Below, piece after piece: positions 1 through 8,738 of a stretch of DNA of 64,000 nt; within the stretch, counting starts at the first letter, position 1, and every line of letters starts with the position of its first letter. Position numbers and translations under genes: made by a program. This stretch comes from Microbacterium sp. ABRD28 (GTDB taxonomy: Bacteria; Actinomycetota; Actinomycetes; Actinomycetales; Microbacteriaceae), in the NCBI RefSeq assembly GCF_003850245.1, contig NZ_CP031015.1, forward strand, positions 1,984,001 to 2,048,000. The letters run 5' to 3'. The notes under the pieces are model-generated. The model made no database searches and had not been told where the DNA came from. It was given only the letters and a program-made list of their open reading frames with translations.

Positions 1-129
1 GACGCCGACACGGCGAGGAAGGTCTTCCGGCTGATCGATGCGCTCGAAGACAGCGACGACGTGCAGAACGTCTTCAGCAACCTCGACCTGACCCCCGAGG
101 TCCAGGCCGAGCTCGAAGCGGACGACTGA
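1..129 (+). CDS. YebC/PmpR-family DNA-binding regulator, C-terminal end only
   Basis: The window opens inside a reading frame whose last 42 codons end at TGA 127-129. The visible tail includes a stretch about dealing with [14 protein letters not shown], the usual C-terminal signature of YebC/TACO1-family proteins, which bind DNA or help ribosomes through difficult stretches. Its place just upstream of ruvC is the standard location of yebC in actinobacteria and many other bacteria, which supports the call. The rest of the gene lies outside the window, so neither the start nor the full domain set can be checked. Confidence 0.85.
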   Translation, partial: DADTARKVFRLIDALEDSDDVQNVFSNLDLTPEVQAELEADD

Positions 130-169
130 GCCCGGGGCGCGCCTCACCCCGGAGTGCGATCCTCGCGCC

Positions 170-182
170 TAGCGTGGCGGGG
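170..182 (+). promoter_or_regulatory. ruvC promoter -10 with leaderless start
   Basis: TAGCGT (170-175) fits the actinobacterial -10 form TANNNT. A start site 7 bases after it falls exactly on the G of the ruvC GTG at 182, so the mRNA is probably leaderless. No clear -35 is seen. Inferred from spacing only. Confidence 0.55.
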
Positions 183-760
183 TGGCCTCTTCACGCGTTC
201 CCTCCCTGCGGGTCCTGGGCGTCGACCCGGGTCTGACCCGCTGCGGGATCGGCGTGGTCGATGTCGCGGCCGATCGCAGCGCGCGTCTCGTCCACGTGGG
301 CGTGATCCGCACCGAGGCGGGTGCGCCGATCGAGCACCGTCTTGCCGCGCTCGCGGCCGGATTGCGCGACATCGTAAGAGCGCACGATCCTGCGGTCGTC
401 GCCGTCGAGCGCGTGTTCGCCCAGCACAATCGACATACCGTGATGGGAACCGCGCAGGCCAGCGGCATCGCCCTGCTCGTGGCGGGAGAGGCGGGCCTGC
501 CGGCGGCCACTCACACCCCGACCGAGGTCAAAGCCGCCATCACCGGCTACGGTGCGGCCGACAAGCGCCAGGTGCAGACCATGGTGGCGCGCGTGCTGCG
601 CCTCGACAGCCTGCCCGAACCCGCCGACGCCGCGGACGCCCTTGCGATCGCGCTGTGCCACGCCTGGCGGCGCGGCGCTGCCGCGGCCGCATCCGGTTCC
701 GGCGCGCTCACTCCCGCGCAGCAGCGGTGGGCCGACGCCGAGCGACTCGCGCGTCGCTGA
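182..760 (+). CDS. ruvC: Crossover junction endodeoxyribonuclease RuvC
   Basis: RuvC cuts Holliday junctions after RuvAB has moved them during recombinational repair. The 192-residue protein has the RNase H-like fold signature VDPGLTRCGIG near its start. The four expected acidic metal-binding residues are visible: Asp15, Glu76 (in AVERVF), Asp149 and Asp152 (in DAADAL). Length is normal for actinobacteria (about 175-195). The GTG start was chosen because it sits 12 bases after the first base of a TANNNT -10 box, pointing to a leaderless transcript. ruvA and ruvB follow, but ruvA has its own promoter. Confidence 0.95.
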   Translation: MASSRVPSLRVLGVDPGLTRCGIGVVDVAADRSARLVHVGVIRTEAGAPIEHRLAALAAGLRDIVRAHDPAVVAVERVFAQHNRHTVMGTAQASGIALLVAGEAGLPAATHTPTEVKAAITGYGAADKRQVQTMVARVLRLDSLPEPADAADALAIALCHAWRRGAAAAASGSGALTPAQQRWADAERLARR

Positions 761-778
761 ACGCCGCGGGTGTGTCGC

Positions 779-794
779 TAGAACATATGTCCGA
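779..794 (+). promoter_or_regulatory. Putative LexA (SOS) operator upstream of ruvA
   Basis: TAGAACATATGTCCGA matches the Gram-positive/actinobacterial LexA box (TCGAAC-N4-GTTCGA type) at 14 of 16 positions, with an intact GAACATATGT core. It covers the expected -35 region of the ruvA promoter, where a bound repressor would block RNA polymerase. SOS control of ruv genes is known in mycobacteria and E. coli. Binding here is inference. Confidence 0.7.
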
Positions 795-803
795 ACCGTC
801 CTC

Positions 804-816
804 TAAGCTGAGCTCA
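804..816 (+). promoter_or_regulatory. ruvA -10 with leaderless start
   Basis: TAAGCT (804-809) is a TANNNT -10. The predicted start site 7 bases after its last base is the A of the ruvA ATG (816), so ruvAB is likely made from a leaderless, LexA-controlled transcript. Confidence 0.6.
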
Positions 817-1436
817 TGATCTCCTCCCTCCACGGCACGGTGCTGCACGTCGAGGCCGACAGCGTCATCATCGAGGTGGGGGGCGTCGGGTTCTCCGTCG
901 CGGTGACTCCGCAGGTCTCACGCAGCGCCCCGGTGGGGGAGCGCCTCCTGCTTCACACCGCCCTCATCGTCCGGGAAGACGCGCTGTCGCTGTTCGGGTT
1001 CCCCACACGCGAAGAGCTGGCGGTCTTCTCGGTCCTCCTCGGAGTGACCGGCGTGGGTCCCAAGTCGGCGCTGGGAGTGCTGGCCACCCTCACGGTGCCG
1101 CAGATCGCTGACGCGGTGGCCGCCGACGACGACGCCCCCTTCCGGCGTGTGTCTGGGATCGGGCCGAAGACGGCGAAGCTCATCGTCGTCCAGCTGGCCG
1201 GCAAGCTCGCGCCCGCCCGTCCGGTCGGCGGAGTGGCTGCATCCACGCCGGCCCCCGATCTCAGCGCGCAGGTCGTCCAGGCGCTCGTGGGGCTCGGCTG
1301 GTCCGAGCGCACGGCGGCCGAGGCGGTGGACACCGTCTCGGAGACCGCGACCGACGCCGACCGCTCCTCGGTCGGCGCGCTGCTGCGCCGCACCCTCGCC
1401 GAGCTCGGGCCGGCGCGGGAGTCGCTCCGTGGGTGA
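816..1436 (+). CDS. ruvA: Holliday junction branch migration protein RuvA
   Basis: RuvA is the tetrameric junction-recognition subunit that loads two RuvB rings and sits with RuvC on the Holliday junction. The 206-residue protein has the N-terminal OB-fold, then two helix-hairpin-helix elements visible as [11 protein letters not shown] and [11 protein letters not shown], a flexible linker rich in Ala and Pro, and a C-terminal RuvB-binding domain. Length is typical. The ATG is placed by the leaderless promoter 12 bases upstream. The stop codon overlaps the ruvB start by 8 bases, so RuvB translation is probably coupled. Confidence 0.96.
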   Translation: MISSLHGTVLHVEADSVIIEVGGVGFSVAVTPQVSRSAPVGERLLLHTALIVREDALSLFGFPTREELAVFSVLLGVTGVGPKSALGVLATLTVPQIADAVAADDDAPFRRVSGIGPKTAKLIVVQLAGKLAPARPVGGVAASTPAPDLSAQVVQALVGLGWSERTAAEAVDTVSETATDADRSSVGALLRRTLAELGPARESLRG

Positions 1437-2457
1437 GGCTCTGGACCCCAACGAACCCGCCGACGAGTCCGAACTCGCGATCGAGGGAGCTCTTCGCCCG
1501 ACCTCGCTCGCCGATTTCGTCGGGCAGCAGAAGGTGCGCGGTCAGCTTCAGCTGCTTCTGCAGGCCGCGCGCATCCAGCAGCGCCCGGCCGACCACATCC
1601 TGCTCTCGGGCCCTCCCGGGCTCGGCAAGACGACGCTAGCGATGATCGTCGCGCACGAGAGCGAGCGGATGCTGCGGATGTCCAGTGGCCCCGCGATCCA
1701 GCACGCCGGTGACCTGGCCGCCCTGCTGTCGAGCCTCGTCCCGGGCGAGGTGCTGTTCATCGACGAGATCCACCGCATGGCCCGCTCCGCCGAGGAGATG
1801 CTCTATCTCGCGATGGAGGATTTCCGCATCGACATCATGGTCGGGAAGGGCGCCGGAGCCACCAGCATCCCGCTCGATCTCGCACCCTTCACGCTCGTCG
1901 GCGCGACCACGCGGTCGGGGATGCTTCCCAATCCCCTCCGCGACCGATTCGGCTTCACCGCGCACCTGGAGTACTACGAGCCGGAGGAGCTGGAGCAGGT
2001 CATCCGGCGTTCGGCGGACAAGCTCGGTGTGGAGATCCCGGCGTCATCGCGATCCGAGATCGCCCGACGCTCGCGCGGAACCCCGCGGATCGCGAACCGG
2101 CTGCTGCGTCGGGTACGCGACTACCTCATCGTCCACCGGGGCGGCGGCCCAGCCGATGCCGAGGTGGTGAATGCGGCCCTGGAGCTCTACGACGTCGATC
2201 GGATCGGGCTGGACCGTCTCGATCGCGCCGTGCTCGATGCGCTCATCCGCCGATTCCACGGCGGTCCGGTGGGCCTTGGAACGCTCGCGGTCGCCGTCGG
2301 CGAGGAACCCGACACCATCGAATCCGTCGTCGAGCCCTACCTCGTCCGCATCGGATTCATGGGCAGAACACCCCGCGGCCGGGTCGCGACCCCCGACGCC
2401 TATGCGCACCTGGGAGCCCCTCATCGCGATGGGGCCCTCAGATTCGATGACCTATAA
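1429..2457 (+). CDS. ruvB: Holliday junction branch migration ATPase RuvB
   Basis: RuvB is the hexameric AAA+ motor that pumps DNA through the RuvA-bound junction. From GTG 1429 the protein is 342 residues, the family norm. Walker A is GPPGLGKT (residues 61-68), Walker B is LFIDEIHR, and GATTRSG forms the sensor 1 region. A C-terminal winged helix follows. The frame is open upstream to about 1147, but that part lies antisense-free inside ruvA and is not RuvB-like. GTG 1429 has a GGGA at suitable distance and overlaps the ruvA stop. The stop codon lies inside the yajC -10 box. Confidence 0.96.
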   Translation: MGEALDPNEPADESELAIEGALRPTSLADFVGQQKVRGQLQLLLQAARIQQRPADHILLSGPPGLGKTTLAMIVAHESERMLRMSSGPAIQHAGDLAALLSSLVPGEVLFIDEIHRMARSAEEMLYLAMEDFRIDIMVGKGAGATSIPLDLAPFTLVGATTRSGMLPNPLRDRFGFTAHLEYYEPEELEQVIRRSADKLGVEIPASSRSEIARRSRGTPRIANRLLRRVRDYLIVHRGGGPADAEVVNAALELYDVDRIGLDRLDRAVLDALIRRFHGGPVGLGTLAVAVGEEPDTIESVVEPYLVRIGFMGRTPRGRVATPDAYAHLGAPHRDGALRFDDL

Positions 2458-2465
2458 TCGCTCAA
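2453..2465 (+). promoter_or_regulatory. Promoter of yajC-secDF
   Basis: A perfect TATAAT (2453-2458) overlaps the ruvB stop codon. The predicted start site is about 2465, giving a leader of about 75 bases before the yajC ATG. The -35 region is not recognisable. Confidence 0.5.
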
Positions 2466-2540
2466 GGCTTCTCGCCGCCTTCCCTCCCTGCACGGCAGCG
2501 CCGCCCAGGCGTGCCGAAACCGAAAGGTGCTTCTCACCTC

Positions 2541-3002
2541 ATGGACTTCGCGACCTTCTTCGCCAACTACGGCCTGATCCTTCTGCTGGCCGCTCTGTTG
2601 GTCTTCATGTTCTGGAGCTCGCGCCGTCGCCTGCAGAAGCAGAAGGCCGAGCAGGAGGAGCGCGCCCGCCAGACCGTCCCCGGCGCCGAGGTTCTCCTCC
2701 AGGGGGGCCTCTACGGCACGATCGTCTCCTACGACCCCGACAACCTCGACCAGCCCGCGGTCGTGGAGATCGCTCCCGGTGTGAGCATCAAGGTGCACAG
2801 CCAGGCGATCCTCCGCGTGGTGAATCCCACCGACGTGCTGTCGGAGGAGGAGTTCATCGAGGCCGAGGTGAGCAAGGAGGAGTACCTCGAGGGCGTGGCC
2901 ACGGGTGACATCACCTCGATCAGCGACGACCGACGCGCCGCTGCACCCGCCGAGCCCATCGACGACTCCGACACGGACAAGCGCACCAAGCCCGACGCCT
3001 GA
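2541..3002 (+). CDS. yajC: Preprotein translocase subunit YajC
   Basis: YajC associates with SecDF and SecYEG at the inner membrane and helps late steps of protein export. The 153-residue product has one N-terminal membrane helix (residues about 6-25, LLLAALLVFMF) and then a basic anchor (SSRRRLQKQK). The conserved YajC core domain PGAEVLLQGGLYGTIVSYD follows, with an acidic tail longer than in E. coli (about 110 aa). ATG 2541 is preferred over an upstream GTG at 2511 because GAAAGGTG lies 11 bases before it. secD follows after 36 bases. Confidence 0.92.
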   Translation: MDFATFFANYGLILLLAALLVFMFWSSRRRLQKQKAEQEERARQTVPGAEVLLQGGLYGTIVSYDPDNLDQPAVVEIAPGVSIKVHSQAILRVVNPTDVLSEEEFIEAEVSKEEYLEGVATGDITSISDDRRAAAPAEPIDDSDTDKRTKPDA

Positions 3003-3038
3003 CCCGTCCTTCGACGGCTCGAAGAAAGCTGACCCCTC

Positions 3039-4769
3039 GTGGCCACATCCACCCCCGTCCGCCGCGCCTGGCGGGCCCTGATCGGCCTGCTGGCGATCAC
3101 GGCAGCCCTGTTCGGCATCAACGCGCTCGGCGTCTACGCGTTCGGCCAGAGCTCCTGGGTTCCTGAGCTCGCGCTCGATCTGCAGGGCGGTACCCAGATC
3201 GTCCTCCAGGCCCAGACGGAGAACGCAGAACCGCCGTCGACGGAGCAGTTGGAGCAGGCGGTCACGATCATCCGGCAGCGTGTCGACGCGTCCGGCGTCG
3301 GCGAGGCGGATGTCGCCACCCAGGCAGGCGACCAGATCGTCGTGCAGATCCCCGGCGAGGCCGACGAGGAGACCCGTCAGCGCATCGAGCAGTCGGCGCA
3401 GCTGCAGCTGCGTGCGGTGCTCGCCACGAGCAACGAGACCACCGGCGCCTTCATCGGGCAGGACGGCAACCAGACGCCCTACCCCACGCCCGACCCGTCC
3501 CTGCCGTCGACGCCGTCCCCCTCGCCGTCCGACGGCAGCGACCCGGCGTGGATCACCCCGGCGCTGCAGGCGCAGTACGACGCCTACAACTGCTCCGACC
3601 CCGCGAACGACCCTGCCAACGCGCCCGCCGACCAGCCGCTCATCACCTGCGACCCCACCGGGACGGTCAAGTACCTCCTCGGACCGGTCGAGCTCGACGG
3701 GTCGGCGATCGACGACGCCACCTTCGGTCTTCAGCAGACCGACGGTCGCTGGGCGGTCAACCTCGTCTTCGACGGCGAGGGCACGCAGATCTTCGGTGAG
3801 ATCAGCCAGCGCCTCTTCGGTGCCGCGCCGCCGCTGGATCAGTTCGCTTTCGTCCTCGACGGGTCGGTGCTCTCGGCGCCGCAGATGAACGCGCCCATCC
3901 TCGACGGCCGCCCGAGCATCACCGGCAGCTTCACGCAGGAGACCGCGCAGGCCCTGGCCGACCAGCTGCGCTATGGCGCGCTGCCGCTGAGCTTCGAGGT
4001 GGTCAGCTCCGACACCATCTCGGCCACCCTGGGATCCCAGCAGCTGCAGATCGGCCTCATCGCCGGTCTCATCGGTCTGATCCTCGTCGCCCTCTACTCC
4101 CTCGCCGTGTATCGCGCACTGGGCTTCGTCATCATCGCCTCGCTGATCGTGATGGGCGTGCTGACCTACATCACCCTGTGCATCCTGGCGTGGCGCATCG
4201 GGTACCGCCTGTCTCTGGCCGGCGTGGCGGGTGTGATCGTCTCCATCGGATTCACGGCCGACAGCTTCATCGTCTACTTCGAACGAATACGAGACGAGCT
4301 CCGCGACGGCAAGTCCATCACGGGTGCGGTCGAAGACGGCTGGGCCCGGGCCCGCCGGACGATCTACATCTCCAAGTCGATCAACGTCCTCGCCGCCGTC
4401 GTGCTCTACATCCTCGCCGACGCCACCGTGAAGGGCTTCGCCTTCACGCTGGGGCTCACGACGGTGATCGATGTCCTGATCTTCATCCTCTTCACCCACC
4501 CCGTGCTGCAGCTGCTGGCCCGCACCCGCTTCTTCGGCTCGGGGCATCCTCTCTCCGGCCTCGACCCGAAGGCCCTGGGTGCCGTCTACCGGGGTCGCGC
4601 GCAGTTCCGCGCGCCCGTGACTGTCGGCAAGACGCCGGCGGCACGGCGAGCGGGCAAGGCGCGAAGCGAAGCGGAGCGACGGCAGACGATCGCCGAGCGC
4701 AAGCAGGCGGAGCTCGCCGCCACGGAGTCCGGCAAGTCCGCAACGAAGGTCAAGGACGGAGACCACTGA
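3039..4769 (+). CDS. secD: Protein translocase subunit SecD
   Basis: SecD, with SecF, uses the proton gradient to pull secreted proteins out of SecYEG. The 576-residue protein has the first membrane helix at about 12-32 and then the diagnostic ELALDLQGGTQI motif. A large exported P1 domain and five C-terminal helices with GFTADSFIVYFERIRDE follow, the last being the SecD/SecF family signature. The P1 region carries a Pro/Ser/Thr-rich insert (TPYPTPDPSLPSTPSPSPSD), which is common in actinobacteria. It starts at GTG 3039 and ends in TGATG with secF. Confidence 0.95.
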   Translation: MATSTPVRRAWRALIGLLAITAALFGINALGVYAFGQSSWVPELALDLQGGTQIVLQAQTENAEPPSTEQLEQAVTIIRQRVDASGVGEADVATQAGDQIVVQIPGEADEETRQRIEQSAQLQLRAVLATSNETTGAFIGQDGNQTPYPTPDPSLPSTPSPSPSDGSDPAWITPALQAQYDAYNCSDPANDPANAPADQPLITCDPTGTVKYLLGPVELDGSAIDDATFGLQQTDGRWAVNLVFDGEGTQIFGEISQRLFGAAPPLDQFAFVLDGSVLSAPQMNAPILDGRPSITGSFTQETAQALADQLRYGALPLSFEVVSSDTISATLGSQQLQIGLIAGLIGLILVALYSLAVYRALGFVIIASLIVMGVLTYITLCILAWRIGYRLSLAGVAGVIVSIGFTADSFIVYFERIRDELRDGKSITGAVEDGWARARRTIYISKSINVLAAVVLYILADATVKGFAFTLGLTTVIDVLIFILFTHPVLQLLARTRFFGSGHPLSGLDPKALGAVYRGRAQFRAPVTVGKTPAARRAGKARSEAERRQTIAERKQAELAATESGKSATKVKDGDH

Positions 4770-5758
4770 TGCGGTCCATGAGCCAGCTCGGCAACGATCT
4801 CTACACCGGCAAGACCAGCTTCCCGTTCGTCGGGCGCCGACGTCTGTGGTTCATCATCGCGGCGGTCCTCGTGATCGGCTCGGCCCTGGTGCCGCTGTTC
4901 CGTCCCATCCAGCTCTCCATCGAGTTCACCGGCGGCTCGCAGTTCACCGTCTCCGGCGTCGCCACCACCGATCAGGATCTCGCCAGCCGCGCCGTCCAGT
5001 CCGTCGTCCCGGGAGCTGCCACCCGTGTGGTGACCGTCGGCACCGACGCCATTCGCGTGCAGACCGATCAGGTGACCGATGACGAGAGCCTGGCGATCTC
5101 CGCCGCGCTGGCGGAGCGATACCAGGTGCCGGCCGCCGATGTCAGCTACTCCTTCATCGGTCCCAGCTGGGGTGCGGATGTCACGCGGCAGTCGTTGTGG
5201 GGTCTGGCGATCTTCCTCGCCTTGACGTTCCTGATCCTCGCGATCTACTTCCGTACGTGGAAGATGTCGACGGCCGCGATCATCGGACTGGTCGACGTGC
5301 TGATCATCACCGTCGGGGTGTATGCGCTGTTCGGATTCGAGATCTCGCCGGCGGCCGTCATCGGCTTCCTCACGATCCTGTCCTATGCGCTGTACGACAC
5401 CACGGTGGTCTTCGACAAGATCAGAGAGAACACCAGCGAGGACGGCGAAGTCTCTGGACGCACGTTCGGTGAGTCGGTCAACCTGGCCGTGAACCAGACG
5501 CTGGTCCGCTCGATCAACACCACCGTCGTCGCGGCCCTCCCCACCGGGGCGATCCTCTTCATCGGCGCGCTGTGGCTCGGCGCGCGGACGCTGACCGACA
5601 TCTCGCTGTCGATCTTCGTGGGCACGATCGTGGCGGCGTATTCGACGATCTTCGTCGCCGCCCCGCTCTACGCGCTGTTCCGTGAGAAGGAGCCCGCGGT
5701 GCGTGCACGCGACGAGCGCGTCCTCGCCGCGCGTGAGCTCGCCGGCACTCCCGTCTGA
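4769..5758 (+). CDS. secF: Protein translocase subunit SecF
   Basis: Partner of SecD in the SecDF export motor. The 329-residue protein shows one N-terminal helix, the SIEFTGGSQF motif of the exported domain, and five C-terminal helices including the conserved SYALYDTTVVFDKIRE. The start codon shares one base with the secD stop (TGATG), so the two are coupled. A second ATG at 4778 (MSQLGNDLYTG) is an alternative start 3 codons in. The reading frame stays open upstream to 4178, but that part overlaps secD in another frame and is not real. Confidence 0.95.
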   Translation: MRSMSQLGNDLYTGKTSFPFVGRRRLWFIIAAVLVIGSALVPLFRPIQLSIEFTGGSQFTVSGVATTDQDLASRAVQSVVPGAATRVVTVGTDAIRVQTDQVTDDESLAISAALAERYQVPAADVSYSFIGPSWGADVTRQSLWGLAIFLALTFLILAIYFRTWKMSTAAIIGLVDVLIITVGVYALFGFEISPAAVIGFLTILSYALYDTTVVFDKIRENTSEDGEVSGRTFGESVNLAVNQTLVRSINTTVVAALPTGAILFIGALWLGARTLTDISLSIFVGTIVAAYSTIFVAAPLYALFREKEPAVRARDERVLAARELAGTPV

Positions 5759-5823
5759 GCAGCGACTCGAGGTGAAGGCGCGGTCGCAGCTGGGCCGCGC
5801 GCGAAGGGCCGGCACACGCGGCG

Positions 5824-5850
5824 TAGGATGAGGTGTCCAGCGGAGGGAGG
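5824..5850 (+). promoter_or_regulatory. rel promoter and ribosome binding site
   Basis: TAGGAT (5824-5829) is a good -10, giving a start site near 5836. GGAGGGAGG (5842-5850) is a strong Shine-Dalgarno 5 bases before GTG 5856. Unlike the ruv genes, rel therefore has a short leadered mRNA. Confidence 0.55.
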
Positions 5851-5855
5851 GGTCA

Positions 5856-8129
5856 GTGACCGAGACCGTCCCGTCCGCCCCGGCACACCCCTCCGCCCAG
5901 GCGACGTCGTCGCTGCGACGGCTCGTGCCGAGGATCTTCTCCCGCTCCGCGCGTCGCGACGACGTCGAACGCCTGCTGCGCACGGTCCGCACCCACCATC
6001 CCAAGGGTGATCTCACCATCATCGAGCGGGCGTACACCGTCGCCGACGGAGCCCACGCCGGGCAGACGCGCCAGAGCGGCGAGCCGTACATCACTCATCC
6101 CCTCGCAGTGGCGCAGATTCTCGCCGACCTCGGCCTGGGCCCGAGGGCGATCGCCGCCGCCCTTCTCCACGACACGGTCGAGGACACCGGCTACCCCCTC
6201 GACACCCTTGCTGCCGAGTTCGGCGACGAGGTCGCCATGCTGGTGGACGGCGTCACCAAGCTCGACAAGGTCAAGTACGGCGAGAGCGCTCAGGCAGAAA
6301 CCGTCCGGAAGATGATCGTGGCGATGTCGCGCGACATCCGGGTCCTCATCATCAAGCTCGCCGACCGCCTTCACAACGCCCGCACCTGGGGCTTCGTCCC
6401 GCCCGAGAAGGCCAAGAAGAAGGCCACCGAGACCCTGGAGATCTACGCGCCGCTCGCGCACCGGCTGGGTATCCAGACGATCAAGTCGGAGCTCGAGGAC
6501 CTGTCCTTCGCCGTTCTGCACCCGAAGCTCTACGCCGAGATCGACAGTCTCGTGAAGCAGCGAACCCCGCAGCGGGAGCAGTACGTCCAGAGTGTTATCG
6601 AAGCGGTCGAAGGAGACCTCCGCGACCTGCGCGTACGCGGTCGGGTCATGGGTCGGCCCAAGCAGCTGTACTCGGTGTACCAGAAGATGATCGTCCGCGG
6701 CCGTGAGTTCGACGACATCTACGACCTCATCGGCATCCGCATCCTGGTGGGAAGCGTCCGAGACTGCTACGCGGTGCTCGGCGCGATCCACGCGCGCTGG
6801 ACACCGCTGTCCGGCCGGTTCAAGGACTACATCGCAACCCCGAAGTTCAACCTCTACCAGTCGCTGCACACCACCGTGATCGGGCCGGCCGGCCGCACGG
6901 TCGAGATCCAGATCCGCACCAACGAGATGCACCAGCAGGCCGAGTACGGTGTGGCGGCGCACTGGAAGTACAAGGAGCGGATGAACGGCGGCAAGGCCGA
7001 CGCCAAAGCCGTCGACGCCGACATGGCGTGGCTCGCCCACATCTCCGACTGGCAGGCCGAGACGGCCGACCCGGGCGAGTTCCTCGACTCGCTGCGCTTC
7101 GAGATCGGCGCGAAAGAGGTGTACGTCTTCACGCCCAAGGGCCGCGTCATCGGGCTGCCCTCGGGGGCGACGCCGGTGGACTTCGCCTACGCCGTCCACA
7201 CCGAGATCGGCCACCGGACGATGGGGGCGAAGGTCAATGGGCGGCTCGTGCCGCTGGAGTCCGAACTCAACAGCGGCGACGTGGTCGAGGTGTTCACCTC
7301 GAAGAATCCCGATGCGGGTCCGAGCCAGGACTGGCTCGGGTTCGTCAAGAGCACCCGCGCCCGCAACAAGATCCGCGGCTGGTTCACCAAGGAGCGGCGC
7401 GAGGAGGCGGTCGAGCAGGGGAAGGATGCGATCGCCCGGGCGATGCGACGACAGAACCTCCCGCTCCAGCGCCTGATGAACCAGGATTCCTTCACCGAGG
7501 TCGCTCGGCAGCTGCGCTACGAGGACGTCTCGGCCCTGTACGCCGCGGTCGGCGAGGGACACGTGTCGACGCAATCGGTGATCGAGAAGGTCACGGCGCT
7601 CGTGAGTGCCGCCGAGGACACCTCTACGGGTCCGATCGACCTCCCGGCTGTCGGCCGGTCGCGGGCGCCCCGCGGCGGCGAGTCCGGGGTGCTGGTCCGT
7701 GGCGCGCCCGACATCCTCGTCAAGCTCGCCAAGTGCTGCACCCCCGTTCCCGGCGATGAGATCGTGGGTTTCGTCACGCGGGGGAGCGGCGTGTCGGTCC
7801 ACCGTGCGGACTGCACCAACGTGAGATCGCTGAAGGAAGACCCCGAGCGTCTCATCGAGGTGGAGTGGGCCCCGACCACCAAGAGCGTGTTCCTCGTCCA
7901 GATCCAGGTCGAGGCGCTCGACCGCTCCGGGCTGCTCAGCGATGTCACGCGCGTGCTCAGCGAGCATCACGTCAACATCCTGTCCGCGACGGTGTCGACC
8001 TCCAACGACCGGTTGGCCATCAGCCGATTCGTGTTCGAGATGGGCGACACCGTGCACTTGGATCGCGTGCTCAACGCCGTGCGGCGCATCGATGCGGTCT
8101 ACGACGTCTACCGCGTGACATCTTCCTGA
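5856..8129 (+). CDS. relA: Bifunctional (p)ppGpp synthetase/hydrolase Rel
   Basis: Single long RSH enzyme that makes and breaks the stringent-response alarmone. The 757-residue protein carries the HD hydrolase domain intact (ALLHDTVED and [10 protein letters not shown]). The synthetase domain has [15 protein letters not shown] and the catalytic region [24 protein letters not shown] domain ([16 protein letters not shown]), a conserved Cys region ([13 protein letters not shown]) and a C-terminal ACT domain follow. All hydrolase residues look present, so it should be bifunctional, as usual in actinobacteria. GTG 5856 follows a strong Shine-Dalgarno. Its 3' end overlaps the convergent minus-strand gene by 22 bases. 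Confidence 0.95.
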   Translation: MTETVPSAPAHPSAQATSSLRRLVPRIFSRSARRDDVERLLRTVRTHHPKGDLTIIERAYTVADGAHAGQTRQSGEPYITHPLAVAQILADLGLGPRAIAAALLHDTVEDTGYPLDTLAAEFGDEVAMLVDGVTKLDKVKYGESAQAETVRKMIVAMSRDIRVLIIKLADRLHNARTWGFVPPEKAKKKATETLEIYAPLAHRLGIQTIKSELEDLSFAVLHPKLYAEIDSLVKQRTPQREQYVQSVIEAVEGDLRDLRVRGRVMGRPKQLYSVYQKMIVRGREFDDIYDLIGIRILVGSVRDCYAVLGAIHARWTPLSGRFKDYIATPKFNLYQSLHTTVIGPAGRTVEIQIRTNEMHQQAEYGVAAHWKYKERMNGGKADAKAVDADMAWLAHISDWQAETADPGEFLDSLRFEIGAKEVYVFTPKGRVIGLPSGATPVDFAYAVHTEIGHRTMGAKVNGRLVPLESELNSGDVVEVFTSKNPDAGPSQDWLGFVKSTRARNKIRGWFTKERREEAVEQGKDAIARAMRRQNLPLQRLMNQDSFTEVARQLRYEDVSALYAAVGEGHVSTQSVIEKVTALVSAAEDTSTGPIDLPAVGRSRAPRGGESGVLVRGAPDILVKLAKCCTPVPGDEIVGFVTRGSGVSVHRADCTNVRSLKEDPERLIEVEWAPTTKSVFLVQIQVEALDRSGLLSDVTRVLSEHHVNILSATVSTSNDRLAISRFVFEMGDTVHLDRVLNAVRRIDAVYDVYRVTSS

Positions 8130-8677
8130 TCGGTCGGACGAGCCGCCAGTTCGGCGAGGAGATCGAGGGCACGCCGCTTGTGCGGCACCCGTCCTCGGCT
8201 GGTGAGGTGTCGGTGTGCGGCCTCCGCCAGACCCGGTCTGAGCCCGCGGAGGTCGGCGGCGGCGCGGGTGTGGAGCTCGTCGCCGACCAGGCAGAGGTCG
8301 GAGAGGGTCCGCGCGGGTGTGGTCACCCAGACCCCGCCGATGCGCTCGACGTCGCCGCGATCGAGCGCCATGTCGCGCACGAGGACGCGCCGGTCGTGCA
8401 CGGTGGTCACCCGACGGGCGACGGCCCGCTGCACCGTGTGGCGGGCAGGCGGTTCGGCGATCGCGCCGTGGATCCAGGCGGCGCTGAGATGGGTGGCCGC
8501 GAACAGATCGGTGAGGATGCCGCCGAGCGACCCTGCCCGCAGCGCCGCCGTCTCCACCGCGTCGGCCGGCATGTATCCGTCGCCGACCTCGATGACGTCG
8601 CCGTCCAGGCGCGCTGCTGACAGCTCGGTGGCCGACAACCGGTCGCCCGGGAGATAGAGGAAGCGCGACGTGGGCAT
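8108..8677 (-). CDS. AbiEi-like antitoxin-type hypothetical protein
   Basis: A 189-residue protein, likely cytoplasmic, whose sequence resembles the many actinobacterial proteins annotated as type IV toxin-antitoxin AbiEi-family antitoxins. It has a mid-region substrate-like [19 protein letters not shown] and the family-typical [17 protein letters not shown]. No partner AbiEii nucleotidyltransferase gene is adjacent, so a toxin-antitoxin role is not supported here. ATG at 8677 was chosen over an upstream extension to 8812 because CAGACT, a -10-like hexamer, lies 13 bases before it (leaderless pattern). Its last codons overlap rel tail to tail. Function unknown. Confidence 0.6.
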   Translation of the reverse strand: MPTSRFLYLPGDRLSATELSAARLDGDVIEVGDGYMPADAVETAALRAGSLGGILTDLFAATHLSAAWIHGAIAEPPARHTVQRAVARRVTTVHDRRVLVRDMALDRGDVERIGGVWVTTPARTLSDLCLVGDELHTRAAADLRGLRPGLAEAAHRHLTSRGRVPHKRRALDLLAELAARPTDQEDVTR

Positions 8678-8738
8678 GGCCGCGAGTCTGCCGCGGATGG
8701 GCCCGCGGTGGGTCGCCCTGTGGAGAGCCCGCCGGTGG

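Noticed and set aside
2421..4766. Minus-strand open frame of 781 codons opposite yajC-secD
   Set aside because: Shadow of the Sec genes, with the same Arg/Gly/Asp-rich composition.
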